The translations under genes and the position numbers were made by a program. From Mesorhizobium hawassense (GTDB taxonomy: Bacteria; Pseudomonadota; Alphaproteobacteria; Rhizobiales; Rhizobiaceae), in assembly GCF_003289945.1 (NCBI RefSeq), contig NZ_QMBP01000009.1, forward strand, positions 186,001 through 250,000: a stretch of DNA of 64,000 bases. Reading direction: 5' to 3'. Positions 51,482 through 62,263 of this stretch are shown in pieces. A model generated the notes under the pieces. It was not told the origin of the DNA, did no database searches, and worked only from the letters and a program-made list of their open reading frames with translations. Numbering within the stretch: the first letter of the stretch is position 1; the number at the start of each line of letters is the position of its first letter.

Positions 51482-52347
51482 CCATGCGCATCGACCTGCC
51501 CGAGGAAACCGTCGCCGGCATGCTGGCCAAGGCCTTCGGCAATCGATCGTTCCTGATCGGTCTCGCTATCACGCTGCTGGTCGTGACCGTCGCGCTCGTC
51601 TCCTTCGTCTGGACGCCATACGACGTGACCAAACTGGTGATCGCCGACAAGACGCAGGCGCCCTCATGGACGCACTGGTTCGGCACAGACCATTTCGGCC
51701 GCGACATCCTGTCGATGATCATGGTCGGCGCCCGCAATTCCATCGCCGTGGCGCTGGTCGCGGTCGGCATCGGCATGGGCATCGGCGTGCCGCTCGGCGC
51801 CTTCGCCGCCGCGCGCGGCGGCATGGCGGATGAGGCGCTGATGCGCATCAACGATCTCGTCTTCGCCTTCCCGGCGCTGCTTTCGGCGATCATGATCACC
51901 GCGATCTTCGGCCCGGGCGCCGTCAACGCCATCATCGCCATCGGCATCTTCAACATACCTGTCTTTGCGCGCGTCGCCCGCGCCGGCGCGCTGGCCATCT
52001 GGCCGCGCGAATTCATCCTCGCGGCGCGCGCCGCCGGCAAGGGCATGACGCGGATCACCGTCGAGCACATCCTGCCCAACATCGCGACGCTGCTTCTGGT
52101 CCAGGGCACGATCCAGTTCGCGCTGGGCATCCTCGCCGAAGCCGGGCTTTCCTATGTCGGCCTCGGCGCCCAGCCGCCGATGCCGAGCTGGGGCCGCATG
52201 CTGTTCGACGCGCAGACGCGCATGGTGACCGCGCCCTGGATGGCGATCTTTCCCGGCATGGCGATCGTCGTGACCGTGCTCGGGCTGAACCTGCTCGGCG
52301 ACGGCATCGCCGACATCCTCGACCCCAAATCGCGGCGGCGCCGATGA
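51478..52347 (+). CDS. Peptide ABC transporter permease (DppC-like)
   Basis: A 289-residue permease. It shows HWFGTDHFGRDILSMIMVGAR, the REFILAARAAGKGMTRI..HILPN EAA loop and GLSYVGLGAQPPMPSWGRML, all DppC/OppC features. ATG 51478 overlaps the preceding stop (ATGA); the following ATPase gene also overlaps by 4 bases, so the transporter genes are tightly coupled. Confidence 0.92.
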   Translation: MTMRIDLPEETVAGMLAKAFGNRSFLIGLAITLLVVTVALVSFVWTPYDVTKLVIADKTQAPSWTHWFGTDHFGRDILSMIMVGARNSIAVALVAVGIGMGIGVPLGAFAAARGGMADEALMRINDLVFAFPALLSAIMITAIFGPGAVNAIIAIGIFNIPVFARVARAGALAIWPREFILAARAAGKGMTRITVEHILPNIATLLLVQGTIQFALGILAEAGLSYVGLGAQPPMPSWGRMLFDAQTRMVTAPWMAIFPGMAIVVTVLGLNLLGDGIADILDPKSRRRR

Positions 52348-53966
52348 GCCTGCTCGAGATCGAGAACCTGTCGCTGGCCATCGGCGCGACACCGATCCTG
52401 AAAGGCGTCGAGCTGACGATCACGCCTGGCGAGGTGGTCGGCCTGGTCGGCGAATCCGGCTCCGGCAAGTCGATGACGGCGCTGACCATCATGCGGCTTT
52501 TGCCGCATCTGGCGCGCGCCGAGGGCCGCGTCACCTTCGACGGCATCGACATCCTCGCCGCCACCGAGGACCAGATGTGCGCCTTGCGCGGCGACGATAT
52601 CGGCATGGTCTTCCAGGAGCCGATGACGGCGCTCAACCCGGTCAAGACCATCGGCGAGCAGGTTGCCGAAGGCATTCGCTGGCACACCAAGGCGGGCCGC
52701 GCCGAAGCTGAGGACCGCGCGCGAAAAATCCTCGACCGGGTCGGGCTGCCGGAAGCCAAATTCCCGCTATCGCGCTATCCGCACGAACTGTCCGGCGGCC
52801 AGCGCCAGCGCGTCGTCATCGCCATCGCCTGCGCGCTGAAGCCGAAGCTGCTGATCGCCGACGAGCCAACGACGGCGCTCGACGTGGTGCTGCAGGCGCA
52901 GATCCTCGACCTGCTGCGCGATCTGGTCCGCGAGAACCGCATGGGGCTGCTGCTCATCTCGCACGACCTCGCGGTGGTGACCGAGATGGCCGATCGCCTG
53001 ACCATCCTGCGCCACGGCGAGGTGACGGAAGCCGGCGACACCGCCCGCACGCTGTCGCAGCAGCAGCACCCCTACACGCGCGAGCTGGCGTTGGCCTCCA
53101 TGCATGTGCCGGCGCGTCCGAAACCGCATCTCGCCGGCTCGGCAAAACCCTTGCTCGAAGTCGAAGGCGTTGGCCGGGACTATCCGGGACGGCGCAAAAG
53201 CCTGTTCCGGCCGGCGCAGCCGATCCGCGCCGTCGACGATGTCTCGCTCACCATCGGGCCTGCGCAATCGGTGGCGCTGGTCGGCCGCTCGGGCTGCGGC
53301 AAGTCCACGCTTGCCCGCATGATCCTGGCGCTGGACAAGCCGACGGCGGGCACGATCCGCTTTCGCGGCGAAGCCATCACCGGCAAGCCGGAACAGGCGC
53401 TGAAGCCGGCCCGACGCGACATGCAGGTCGTGTTCCAGGATCCCTACGGCTCCTTCGACCCGCGCCAGAAGGTGGAGAAACTGGTGGCCGAGCCGCTGCA
53501 TCTTCTGGAAAAGCAGCCGGCCGCGGCCGAGCGCCGCGAGATGGTCGCGCACGCGCTGCATGAAGTCGGGCTCGGTCCGCGCGACATGGAAAAATACCCG
53601 CATGAATTCTCGGGCGGCCAGCGCCAGCGCCTGTCGATCGCCCGCGCCATCATCACCCGCCCGAAGCTCGTCGTGGCCGACGAACCGGTCTCGGCGCTGG
53701 ACGTCTCGATCCGCGCCCAGATCCTCGACCTTTTCGCCGAGCTCAACCAGAAGCTCGGCATCGCCTACCTGTTCATCACCCACGATTTGACGGTCGCCCG
53801 CGCCATGGCGGACGAGGTGCTGGTCATGCATGAAGGCAAGATCGTCGAGCGCGGCCGCGCCGCCGATGTTCTCGACCACCCGCGCTCGGAAGCGGCGCAG
53901 GCGCTTGTCGCGGCGGCGCCCGACCTCCACCGCGCGATTGCGCGAAAAATGCAGGAACAGGGGTAA
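52344..53966 (+). CDS. Fused peptide ABC transporter ATPase (DppD-DppF type)
   Basis: A 540-residue protein with two ABC domains in one chain. Domain 1 (about residues 1-250): Walker A GESGSGKSM, signature LSGGQRQRV, Walker B LLIADEPTTALD. Domain 2 (about 270-530): Walker A GRSGCGKSTL, signature FSGGQRQRL, Walker B LVVADEPVSALD. It combines the roles of DppD and DppF and completes the transporter. The short linker around residues 250-265 contains the oligopeptide-transporter Pro-rich segment. Confidence 0.92.
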   Translation: MSLLEIENLSLAIGATPILKGVELTITPGEVVGLVGESGSGKSMTALTIMRLLPHLARAEGRVTFDGIDILAATEDQMCALRGDDIGMVFQEPMTALNPVKTIGEQVAEGIRWHTKAGRAEAEDRARKILDRVGLPEAKFPLSRYPHELSGGQRQRVVIAIACALKPKLLIADEPTTALDVVLQAQILDLLRDLVRENRMGLLLISHDLAVVTEMADRLTILRHGEVTEAGDTARTLSQQQHPYTRELALASMHVPARPKPHLAGSAKPLLEVEGVGRDYPGRRKSLFRPAQPIRAVDDVSLTIGPAQSVALVGRSGCGKSTLARMILALDKPTAGTIRFRGEAITGKPEQALKPARRDMQVVFQDPYGSFDPRQKVEKLVAEPLHLLEKQPAAAERREMVAHALHEVGLGPRDMEKYPHEFSGGQRQRLSIARAIITRPKLVVADEPVSALDVSIRAQILDLFAELNQKLGIAYLFITHDLTVARAMADEVLVMHEGKIVERGRAADVLDHPRSEAAQALVAAAPDLHRAIARKMQEQG

Positions 53967-53992
53967 GCAGAGACCGCGCCGGGCAGCAGCCC

Positions 53993-54424
53993 TCAGCTCT
54001 CCGGCTTCACCACGTCGACCGGGCTGATATCGAGCAGATCGAGCGTCCGGCGCAGCAGCCGGACCTCGCTCTCGGCCAATTTGGAATCCGCCTTGGCGAT
54101 CTCGGCCATATGCTGGGCCAGCAGCTTGCGCCGCTCGATATCGAGGTCGCGGAACAGCGCGATCGCCTGCGAGCCGTTGGTCTCGTAGCCATAGTCGTTG
54201 AGATATTCGATGACGCTGTCGATCGAGGCCTCCGGGATGCCGAAGGCTTCCTTGCAGATGCGCCGGAAGACGACCATCTCGCTCTCCGAGACAGATCCGT
54301 CGGCCAGGATCATGCGGAACAGCATCAACAGTTCCGCCGACAGCACCGGATCGTCCGCTACCTTGCGAACCCCCGGGTCACCGTCGAAGATCGAACGTAT
54401 CTGGTCGAGCAGCGCCATCGCCAT
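53993..54424 (-). CDS. TerB-like protein
   Basis: A 143-residue helical protein of the tellurite-resistance TerB fold. The conserved acidic helix LLMLFRMILADGSVSESEM (about residues 31-49) and the later KADSKLAESEVRLL are typical metal-binding positions. ATG 54424 lies behind AGGGAGG. Function of stand-alone TerB proteins is unclear. An open frame continues to 54571 through a palindromic repeat and is not used. It is convergent with the ABC transporter. Confidence 0.83.
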   Translation of the reverse strand: MAMALLDQIRSIFDGDPGVRKVADDPVLSAELLMLFRMILADGSVSESEMVVFRRICKEAFGIPEASIDSVIEYLNDYGYETNGSQAIALFRDLDIERRKLLAQHMAEIAKADSKLAESEVRLLRRTLDLLDISPVDVVKPES

Positions 54425-54458
54425 CAGCCTCCCTCCGCGATTCCATCTGATTGTTAGA

Positions 54459-54548
54459 GCAATTCCAGGAAAAGTGTGAAGCGGTTTCCGTACGAATTGC
54501 GCCAAAACAAAAGATAGGACGGTTCGGCGTGAAACGGCGAGCCGATCT
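54459..54548 (+). repeat. Composite palindrome A plus B, decayed
   Basis: Copy 8 of family A (54459-54500, right arm shortened to GAATTGC) followed after 15 nt by a degenerate hairpin B (54516-54548). It lies between the divergent TerB and TSUP genes. Confidence 0.75.
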
Positions 54549-54621
54549 GGTGTGGAATTGGCCTTGCGCAAAGTGGGCGGGCGTGATGCAAGCAGCGGCT
54601 CCTCCCGCCGTGACTTGCCTG

Positions 54622-55407
54622 ATGATTGACCTTACCCTGCAGACTGTCCTCATCCTTATTGCCGCCGCCTTTGCCGCTGGCTTCGTCGACTCGATCGCCG
54701 GCGGCGGCGGGCTGATCACCATCCCGGCGCTGCTGCTCGCCGGCTTTTCGCCGGTCGCAGCACTCGGCACCAACAAATTGCAGGGCATGTTCGGGTCCGG
54801 CTCGGCCACCATCCATTATGCGGCCAACGGCCAGGTCGACCTGCGCCGCCAGCTGCCGTCGGCGCTGCTGGCGCTTGTCGGCGGCGCGGTCGGCGCCTTG
54901 TTGGCGACCGTCGTGCCCGGCGATTTCCTGCGCGCCCTGCTGCCGCTGCTTCTGATCGCCATCGCGCTCTATTTCGCGCTGAAGCCGAACATGGACGACG
55001 TCGACCGCGCGGAGCGGCTGTCGCCTTTCCTGTTCGGGCTGATCATCCCGCCGCTGGTTGGCTTCTATGACGGTGTCTTCGGCCCCGGCGCCGGCTCCTT
55101 CTACATGCTCGCCTTCGTCACCCTGGCCGGCTATGGCGTTCTCAAGGCGACGGCGCACACCAAGCTGCTCAATTTCGCCTCCAACATCGGCGGCTTCATC
55201 GTCTTCGCCGCCGTCGGCGTCATCGACTGGAAGATCGGCCTGATGATGGGCGTGGCGCAGTTCATCGGCGCCCGGGTCGGCGCAAGCCTCGCCATCCGCA
55301 TCGGCGCGAAGCTGATCAAGCCGCTGCTGGTGGTCGTTTGCCTGGCTCTGGCGGTCAAGTTGTTAGCCGACCCGGCCAATCCCCTGCGCCAGCTCATTGG
55401 TGTGTGA
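54622..55407 (+). CDS. TSUP family transporter (TauE/SafE)
   Basis: A 261-residue membrane protein with about eight segments. The first repeat has GFVDSIAGGGGLITIPALLLAG and GTNKLQGMFGSGSA, the second GFYDGVFGPGAGSFYMLAFV and HTKLLNFASNIGGF, both diagnostic of TSUP sulfite/sulfoacetate/organic anion exporters. ATG 54622 (MIDLTLQTV) places the first helix at the N-terminus; the frame is open further upstream but includes repeat sequence. Substrate unknown. Confidence 0.9.
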   Translation: MIDLTLQTVLILIAAAFAAGFVDSIAGGGGLITIPALLLAGFSPVAALGTNKLQGMFGSGSATIHYAANGQVDLRRQLPSALLALVGGAVGALLATVVPGDFLRALLPLLLIAIALYFALKPNMDDVDRAERLSPFLFGLIIPPLVGFYDGVFGPGAGSFYMLAFVTLAGYGVLKATAHTKLLNFASNIGGFIVFAAVGVIDWKIGLMMGVAQFIGARVGASLAIRIGAKLIKPLLVVVCLALAVKLLADPANPLRQLIGV

Positions 55408-55458
55408 GGCTCCTGCTGGTAGAATCCGGGTGTTGCGAATCATGTTGGAGGGACAAAC

Positions 55459-55629
55459 ATGAATCTCAGTGCACCCACCCAGGTCGTGTTCATTATTTCG
55501 TTGGTCATCGCCATCATCGGCCTTCTCGCCGCGCTTGGCGTTCTTGCATTCATTCCGCTTGCGTCCGTTTGGATCATGCTCATCGCCTATATCGTGCTCG
55601 CCGCCGGCTGTTTGATGCGCGGCGCTTGA
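55459..55629 (+). CDS. 56-residue membrane protein, unknown
   Basis: A small gene with a perfect GGAGGG site 6-11 bases before ATG 55459. The peptide begins MNLSAPTQVVF and consists mainly of two membrane helices (VVFIISLVIAIIGLLAALGV and a second around SVWIMLIAYIVLAAGCLM), ending in RGA. It is only 51 bp after the TSUP transporter and shares its terminator at 55708-55733. No function is known; two-helix proteins of this size are frequent in Rhizobiales. Confidence 0.7.
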   Translation: MNLSAPTQVVFIISLVIAIIGLLAALGVLAFIPLASVWIMLIAYIVLAAGCLMRGA

Positions 55630-55630
55630 A

Positions 55631-55674
55631 GCAATTCCAGGAAAAGTGTGCAGCGGTTTTCCGTCCGGAATTGC
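55631..55674 (+). repeat. Palindromic repeat family A, full copy
   Basis: Copy 9 of nine, consensus-like. It begins one base after the stop codon of the 56-residue membrane protein. No hairpin B follows; a separate terminator is 34 bp downstream. Confidence 0.9.
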
Positions 55675-55707
55675 GTTAATGCCAATAGCCAATCTCAGGC
55701 AACTCGG

Positions 55708-55733
55708 AGCGCCCGGCCCTGCCGGGCGCTTTT
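55708..55733 (+). terminator. Rho-independent terminator
   Basis: Perfect 10-bp stem AGCGCCCGGC / GCCGGGCGCT with a CCT loop, followed by TTT-GA-TTTTT. It ends the TSUP/small membrane protein transcript before the AraC gene. Confidence 0.8.
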
Positions 55734-55767
55734 GATTTTTGCGAGCGTGTTCTGCTAGGCTCGCGCC

Positions 55768-56601
55768 ATGTCCGACGAGACGGAGCGCCATCGCCAGGAT
55801 AATCGCTCTCCCGCCCTCCATTTCGAGATGGTGCGGCGCAAGCCCGCCGGTACGCTTGCAGGCATCGTCACGGATATCTGCGGCTATCGCGAGATAAGGC
55901 CGGGCCATTTCCGCATCGTCGAATATGCCTCACTCACCGTGCCGCTGGTGATCAGCTTCGCCGAAGCCTTCGCCATCGGGCTCGGCCACACGCCCAGCGA
56001 CAATGACCGCTACGCGAGCTTCGCCGCCGGCCTCTATGCCGGGCCGGTCATGATCGAATCCTTCGGCGCCGCCTGCTGCGTCCAAGTCAACTTCACGCCG
56101 CTCGGCGCCAGGCGATTCTTCGGCCTGCCGATGAGCGAGCTGCGCGATCGCATGGTCGGGCTGGACGACGCGCTGGGCCTTGACGGCATGGCATTGCGCG
56201 AACGACTAGGCGAGGCGTCGGATTGGGACGCGCGCTTCGACATAGCCGAATGCTTCATCGCCAGCCGCCTGGCGGAGGCGAATGCGCTGTCGCCCGAAAT
56301 CGCCTGGGCCTACCGGACGGTCATCGCGTCGGGAGGCCGCACCCGCATTGCGGCGCTCGCCGGCGAGATCGGCTGGAGCCGCAAGCATCTGGCGGCAAAG
56401 TTCACCGACGCGATCGGCATCGGTCCGAAGACTTTATCGCGCATCGTGCGCTTCAACTGCGCGCTCTCGCTGTCGAAGCAGCAGGACGACGACTGGGCCG
56501 GCATCGCCGCCGATTGCGGCTATGCCGACCAGGCGCATCTGGTGCGCGAATTCCGCCAGCTTGCCGGCGAAACGCCGACCGGGCTCGCGGCGTCGATGTA
56601 G
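55768..56601 (+). CDS. AraC family transcriptional regulator
   Basis: A 277-residue regulator. The C-terminal AraC domain (about residues 185-275) shows RIAALAGEIGWSRKHLAAKF, then IVRFNCALSL and the second helix-turn-helix DWAGIAADCGYADQAHLVREF. The N-terminal sensor domain (AGLYAGPVMIESFGAACC) resembles regulators with unknown effectors. The next gene, a VOC-family protein, begins 85 bp downstream and could be its target. Confidence 0.88.
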   Translation: MSDETERHRQDNRSPALHFEMVRRKPAGTLAGIVTDICGYREIRPGHFRIVEYASLTVPLVISFAEAFAIGLGHTPSDNDRYASFAAGLYAGPVMIESFGAACCVQVNFTPLGARRFFGLPMSELRDRMVGLDDALGLDGMALRERLGEASDWDARFDIAECFIASRLAEANALSPEIAWAYRTVIASGGRTRIAALAGEIGWSRKHLAAKFTDAIGIGPKTLSRIVRFNCALSLSKQQDDDWAGIAADCGYADQAHLVREFRQLAGETPTGLAASM

Positions 56602-56685
56602 GCCTTGGCCGAGGTAACATTTCTTCAAGACGCCGGAACGGCCATGATGGACATTGGGCCGATCGACGCGAACAAGGAGACCGTC

Positions 56686-57099
56686 ATGCCCACGCAGGCG
56701 CCCCGCATCTACCCCGCCATGCGCTATAGAAACGCCGCCAGGATGATCGATTGGCTGTGCGAGGCCTTCGGCTTCGAAATACGCGCCCGCTATGGCGAGG
56801 GCGACATCGTCCATCACGCCGAGTTGGCCTTCGGGTCCTCGATGATCATGCTGGGCACCGCGCGCGACGACGACTACGGCAAGATGGTCGGCGAGCCAGG
56901 CGGTGGCGGCGGCAAGTCGATCTACATCGCCGTCGATGACGCCGACGCCGCCTATTCTCGCGCCAAGAAGGCCGGCGCAAAAATCATCCAGGAGCTGGTC
57001 GACCGCGACTATGGCAGCCGCGAGTTCATCTGCCTCGACCCGGAAGGCAATGTCTGGTCGTTCGGCACCTATTGGCCGAAGGCGGACGAGAAGGCGTAA
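56686..57099 (+). CDS. VOC family protein (glyoxalase/bleomycin-resistance-like)
   Basis: A 137-residue single VOC module: AMRYRNAARMIDWLCEAFGFE at the start, HHAELAFGSSMIMLGTA, and the C-terminal LVDRDYGSREFICLDPEGNVW with the conserved Asp-Pro-Glu-Gly-Asn. ATG 56686 follows AAGGAG; upstream in-frame starts exist (56605) but lack a ribosome binding site. Members bind metal or bulky antibiotics; function unassigned. It is convergent with cobQ. Confidence 0.85.
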   Translation: MPTQAPRIYPAMRYRNAARMIDWLCEAFGFEIRARYGEGDIVHHAELAFGSSMIMLGTARDDDYGKMVGEPGGGGGKSIYIAVDDADAAYSRAKKAGAKIIQELVDRDYGSREFICLDPEGNVWSFGTYWPKADEKA

Positions 57100-57102
57100 A
57101 CC

Positions 57103-58578
57103 TCAGCGCGCCAGCCCAAAAATCGCGTCGCAGTCGAGATGCCTCTCCAACTCGGCCGCGACCTCGTCCAGCGCCTTCTCGACTTCGGCGCGGTAGTCGA
57201 TGCCTCCATCCTTGACGCCGAGGCTCGCAAGGAAGGCGGCACGAAAAGCGTCGGCGGAAAACAGCCCGTGCAGATAGGTGCCGATCACCTTGCCGTCGGC
57301 GGAGACAGCGCCGTCCTCGGCACCGTTGAGGATCGTCGACGGCCGCCCCGTGTCCGCGCCGGTGGTGCGGCCGAGATGGATCTCATAGCCTTCGAGCGGC
57401 AAGCCGAACTGCACCGAATGCGCACTTGAATTGCGCACGGTCTTTTCCGGTTCCATCACCGTTTCGATGTCGAGCAGGCCGAGGCCCTCGGTCTCGGTCA
57501 CGCTGCCTTCGATGCCATCCGGGTCGGTTACCCTTCTGCCGAGCATCTGGTAGCCGCCGCAGATGCCGACGATATGGCCGCCGCGCTTGCGGTGGGCGAG
57601 AAGATCGCGATCCCAGCCATTCTCGCGGAATTTGAACAGATCGCCGATCGTCGACTTCGAACCGGGAATAACCACCAGCCCGGCGTCCTCCGGCAGCCTC
57701 CTGCCCGGCGGCACGAACACGACCTCGACCTGCGGCTCGGCCTTCAGCGGATCGAGATCGTCGAAATTGGCGATGCGCGCCAGCATCGGCACCGCCACCT
57801 TCAACGCTCGTTTCTCGCCGGAAGCGAGGCGTTCGAGCACGACGGAATCCTCGGACGGCAGCCGGCCGGCCGCCTTCAGCCACGGCACGACGCCGAAGCA
57901 GCGCCAGCCGGTGAACTTTTCGATCACGCCTATCCCGTCGTCGAACAGCGAGACATCGCCGCGGAACTTGTTGATGAGATAGCCGGCGATCATGCGCCGG
58001 TCTTCCTCCGGCAGGATGAGATGCGTGCCGGCGACTGAGGCAATGACGCCGCCGCGATCGATGTCGCCGACCAGGATCACCGGCACATTGGCGCGCGTCG
58101 CAAAACCCATATTGGCGATGTCGCGGCTGCGTAGGTTGATCTCGCCGGGCGAGCCAGCGCCCTCGACGATGACCAGGTCGGCGCCCTCGCCCACCTTGGC
58201 CCAGGAATCGAGCACGGCGTCCATCAATCCGGCCTTCATCGCCTGGTAGTCGCGCGCCCGCGCCTCGCCATAGACCTTGCCCTGCACCACCACTTGCGAG
58301 CCGATATCGCTCTGCGGCTTGAGCAGCACCGGGTTCATATGCACGGTCGGCCGAACGCTGCAGGCCAGCGCCTGCAGCCACTGCCCGCGGCCGATCTCGC
58401 CGCCGCCGAGGCTGTTGTCGCCGGGAATATCCGCGACGGCGGCATTGTTCGACATGTTCTGCGGCTTGAACGGCCTGACCTTCAGCCCACGCTTTTTCGC
58501 GGCCCGGCACAGCCCCGCCACCAGCACGGTCTTGCCGACATCCGAGCCGGTGCCCTGCAGCATGATCGCTTTTGCCAT
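57103..58578 (-). CDS. cobQ: Cobyric acid synthase CobQ
   Basis: A 491-residue glutamine-dependent amidase of cobalamin synthesis. The N-terminal dethiobiotin-synthetase-like ATPase starts MLQGTGSDVGKTVLVAGLCR, with FKPQNMSNNA; the C-terminal triad-type glutaminase has the nucleophile in HIVGICGGYQMLG and a His in GTYLHGLFSADAF. It amidates adenosylcobyrinic acid a,c-diamide at four positions. The ATG overlaps by one base the stop codon of the upstream cupin gene. No other cob gene is in the window. Confidence 0.95.
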   Translation of the reverse strand: MAKAIMLQGTGSDVGKTVLVAGLCRAAKKRGLKVRPFKPQNMSNNAAVADIPGDNSLGGGEIGRGQWLQALACSVRPTVHMNPVLLKPQSDIGSQVVVQGKVYGEARARDYQAMKAGLMDAVLDSWAKVGEGADLVIVEGAGSPGEINLRSRDIANMGFATRANVPVILVGDIDRGGVIASVAGTHLILPEEDRRMIAGYLINKFRGDVSLFDDGIGVIEKFTGWRCFGVVPWLKAAGRLPSEDSVVLERLASGEKRALKVAVPMLARIANFDDLDPLKAEPQVEVVFVPPGRRLPEDAGLVVIPGSKSTIGDLFKFRENGWDRDLLAHRKRGGHIVGICGGYQMLGRRVTDPDGIEGSVTETEGLGLLDIETVMEPEKTVRNSSAHSVQFGLPLEGYEIHLGRTTGADTGRPSTILNGAEDGAVSADGKVIGTYLHGLFSADAFRAAFLASLGVKDGGIDYRAEVEKALDEVAAELERHLDCDAIFGLAR

Positions 58579-59183
58579 CAGCCCCTGCCTCCCGAGCCGA
58601 TGGTCGATTTCTGGGCCAGCGGCCCGCCGCGCCAGAGATAAAGCGCCATCAGCGGCTCCTTGCCGGTGCGCATGGCGTGATTGACGTTGGAGGCATGATG
58701 AATGACCTCGCCGGCGTCGCGACTATGGAAACCGCCTTCCCCCATCCGCCACTCCGTGCCGCCGGTCAGCGGGATATAGATTTCCTCGGCGATGTGGTGA
58801 TGGTCGGGATAGACGATCTCTGGCCCGAGGATCAGCAGGCCGGCCGCGACCTCTTCATTGACGAAATGCCCGCGCGTGCCGAACACCTCCAGCCAGCCGT
58901 AATTGTCGATGAAAGTTTGCCCGAAATCGGCGGCGGTGTAGGTCTGCCCCCAGCGCAACGCGGCCCGCCGGTCGGCAACGAAGCGCGTCAGCGGCTTGGC
59001 GTCGGCCGGTGCAAGCTCGGCGATGCGATCGAGATAGCGGAGGCAGCCAAGCGCGCGCGGTTCGAGAGAACGGGCAGGCATGTCCCAGCCGATGCGCACG
59101 ACTTCATCCACGACCAGGTCGCCGTCGACGCCGGCGAGATAGGCGTGGAACTGGTCCAGCAACTCATCGAAAATTGTCGGCAC
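58578..59183 (-). CDS. DMSP-lyase-type cupin protein
   Basis: A 201-residue protein with the cupin signature of the DddL/DddQ/DddW group: H128-x-H130-x3-E134-x-Y136 (YPDHHHIAEEIYIPL), then a second cupin motif around H162-H169 (IHHASNVNHAM). In DMSP lyases these His, Glu and Tyr residues bind the metal and act in beta-elimination. The full domain length and the N-terminal helix (DELLDQFHAYLAG) agree with the family. A related role on another substrate is possible in a soil bacterium. The gene runs into cobQ with a one-base overlap. Confidence 0.75.
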   Translation of the reverse strand: MPTIFDELLDQFHAYLAGVDGDLVVDEVVRIGWDMPARSLEPRALGCLRYLDRIAELAPADAKPLTRFVADRRAALRWGQTYTAADFGQTFIDNYGWLEVFGTRGHFVNEEVAAGLLILGPEIVYPDHHHIAEEIYIPLTGGTEWRMGEGGFHSRDAGEVIHHASNVNHAMRTGKEPLMALYLWRGGPLAQKSTIGSGGRG

Positions 59184-59322
59184 GCACGAGCTCCGTTAGT
59201 CATTCCATGCACAGCCGGTTCTCAGCGGCCCGGGTTGCGCGGCGGCATCATTGGTCTAGATTGAGCGGCGCGCAAAGCCAAAAACGACAGGCCAGAAGGC
59301 CTGAAACGACAGGGAGCACGCC

Positions 59323-60565
<1,243 letters not shown>

Positions 60566-60569
60566 AAAG

Positions 60570-60931
60570 ATGACCGGCAAGATCAACTCGTACAAGGATT
60601 TGATCGTCTGGCAGCAGGCGATGGATCTGGCCGTCGCGACCTATTCCTTGACCAAGGCATGGCCAAAAGAAGAACTGTATGGGCTGACCAGCCAAATCCG
60701 CCGCTCAGCCACGTCTGCAAACATCGCGGAAGGTTACGGGCGAGATAACACCGGCTCTTATCAGCAGTTTCTCAGGATAGCTCAAGGCTCTCTAAAAGAG
60801 CTCAAGACGCACCTCCAAATCGCTGAACGCATCGGCCTGGCTGCCCGTCATGAAATTCATCACATGTTGTCAGCCACAGAAGCCATCGGAAAAATGCTCC
60901 GCCAGCTTATTATCAAGCTCGCACCTGAATA

Positions 60932-60932
<1 letters not shown>
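60570..60932 (+). CDS. Four-helix-bundle protein of the 23S rRNA intervening-sequence family
   Basis: A 120-residue all-helical protein. The family pattern is clear: [19 protein letters not shown] (helix 1), [20 protein letters not shown] (helix 2, the most conserved block), [20 protein letters not shown] (helix 3) and a fourth helix around [18 protein letters not shown]. It belongs to the S23/IVP family (TIGR02436-type), first found inside 23S rRNA intervening sequences and structurally related to the Avd accessory protein of diversity-generating retroelements. Molecular function is unknown; the basic surface suggests nucleic-acid binding. Composition is about half GC, lower than the flanks. 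No rRNA or reverse transcriptase is nearby. Confidence 0.92.
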
Positions 60933-61926
<994 letters not shown>

Positions 61927-61953
61927 GCTATTGCTTTTAAAAGCTTATTTTCA

Positions 61954-61982
61954 AAATTTGCCGGTCTGAAGCCGGCAAATTT
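61954..61982 (+). terminator. Hairpin after mmsB
   Basis: Perfect 11-bp stem AAATTTGCCGG / CCGGCAAATTT with a 7-nt loop, 27 bp after the mmsB stop. The downstream sequence (AGATTTGC) is a weak T tract, so it may act as a terminator or as an mRNA 3' end stabiliser. Confidence 0.55.
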
Positions 61983-62156
61983 AGATTTGCTTAAGGTCTC
62001 GCTAACTCACCGGTAACGATGTGCCTTTAAAACGGATTGCGAGGCGGACATCGCGTCTGCCCGGCGCTCCGGATCAGGTCTCGCGTACCGGAGCCCGTAA
62101 GTTTCGTAAATTTCGCAAGTATTCTTGTAGCGAAATGCCATGTGTATCTGGCAAAG

Positions 62157-62183
62157 CCGCGTTCCCGCAGGGACGCGGTTTTT
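62157..62183 (+). terminator. Rho-independent terminator
   Basis: Stem CCGCG-T-CCC / GGG-A-CGCGG with one bulged T, GCA loop and a run of five T. It lies 230 bp after mmsB and ends whatever plus-strand transcript crosses 61983-62156. Confidence 0.7.
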
Positions 62184-62263
62184 GCGTTTGAGAACGGCCC
62201 TCCGGCTCGTCATTCCAGAAATTGGGCCGGACGCCCAACAAAGAGCGCCCGGAGTAGATCCGC

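Larger units (their letters stand above)
61927..62263 (+). other. Non-coding stretch with hairpins, possible small RNA
   Basis: No convincing gene was found in these 337 bases. Visible structures are a palindrome GCTTTTAAAAGC at 61933-61944, the 11-bp hairpin at 61954-61982, a GCTCCGG/CCGGAGC pair around 62069-62097, and a terminator at 62157-62183. A transcript of about 150-190 nt ending at that terminator would fit a small RNA, but no promoter could be assigned with confidence. Confidence 0.3.

Noticed and set aside
58579..59322. Cobalamin riboswitch upstream of cobQ
   Set aside because: The upstream region is coding (cupin gene, one-base overlap) and no B12-box-like sequence was recognised.
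62007..62263. Minus-strand coding extension downstream of the aminotransferase
   Set aside because: The frame has no family resemblance, and the interval contains a plus-strand terminator and hairpins.
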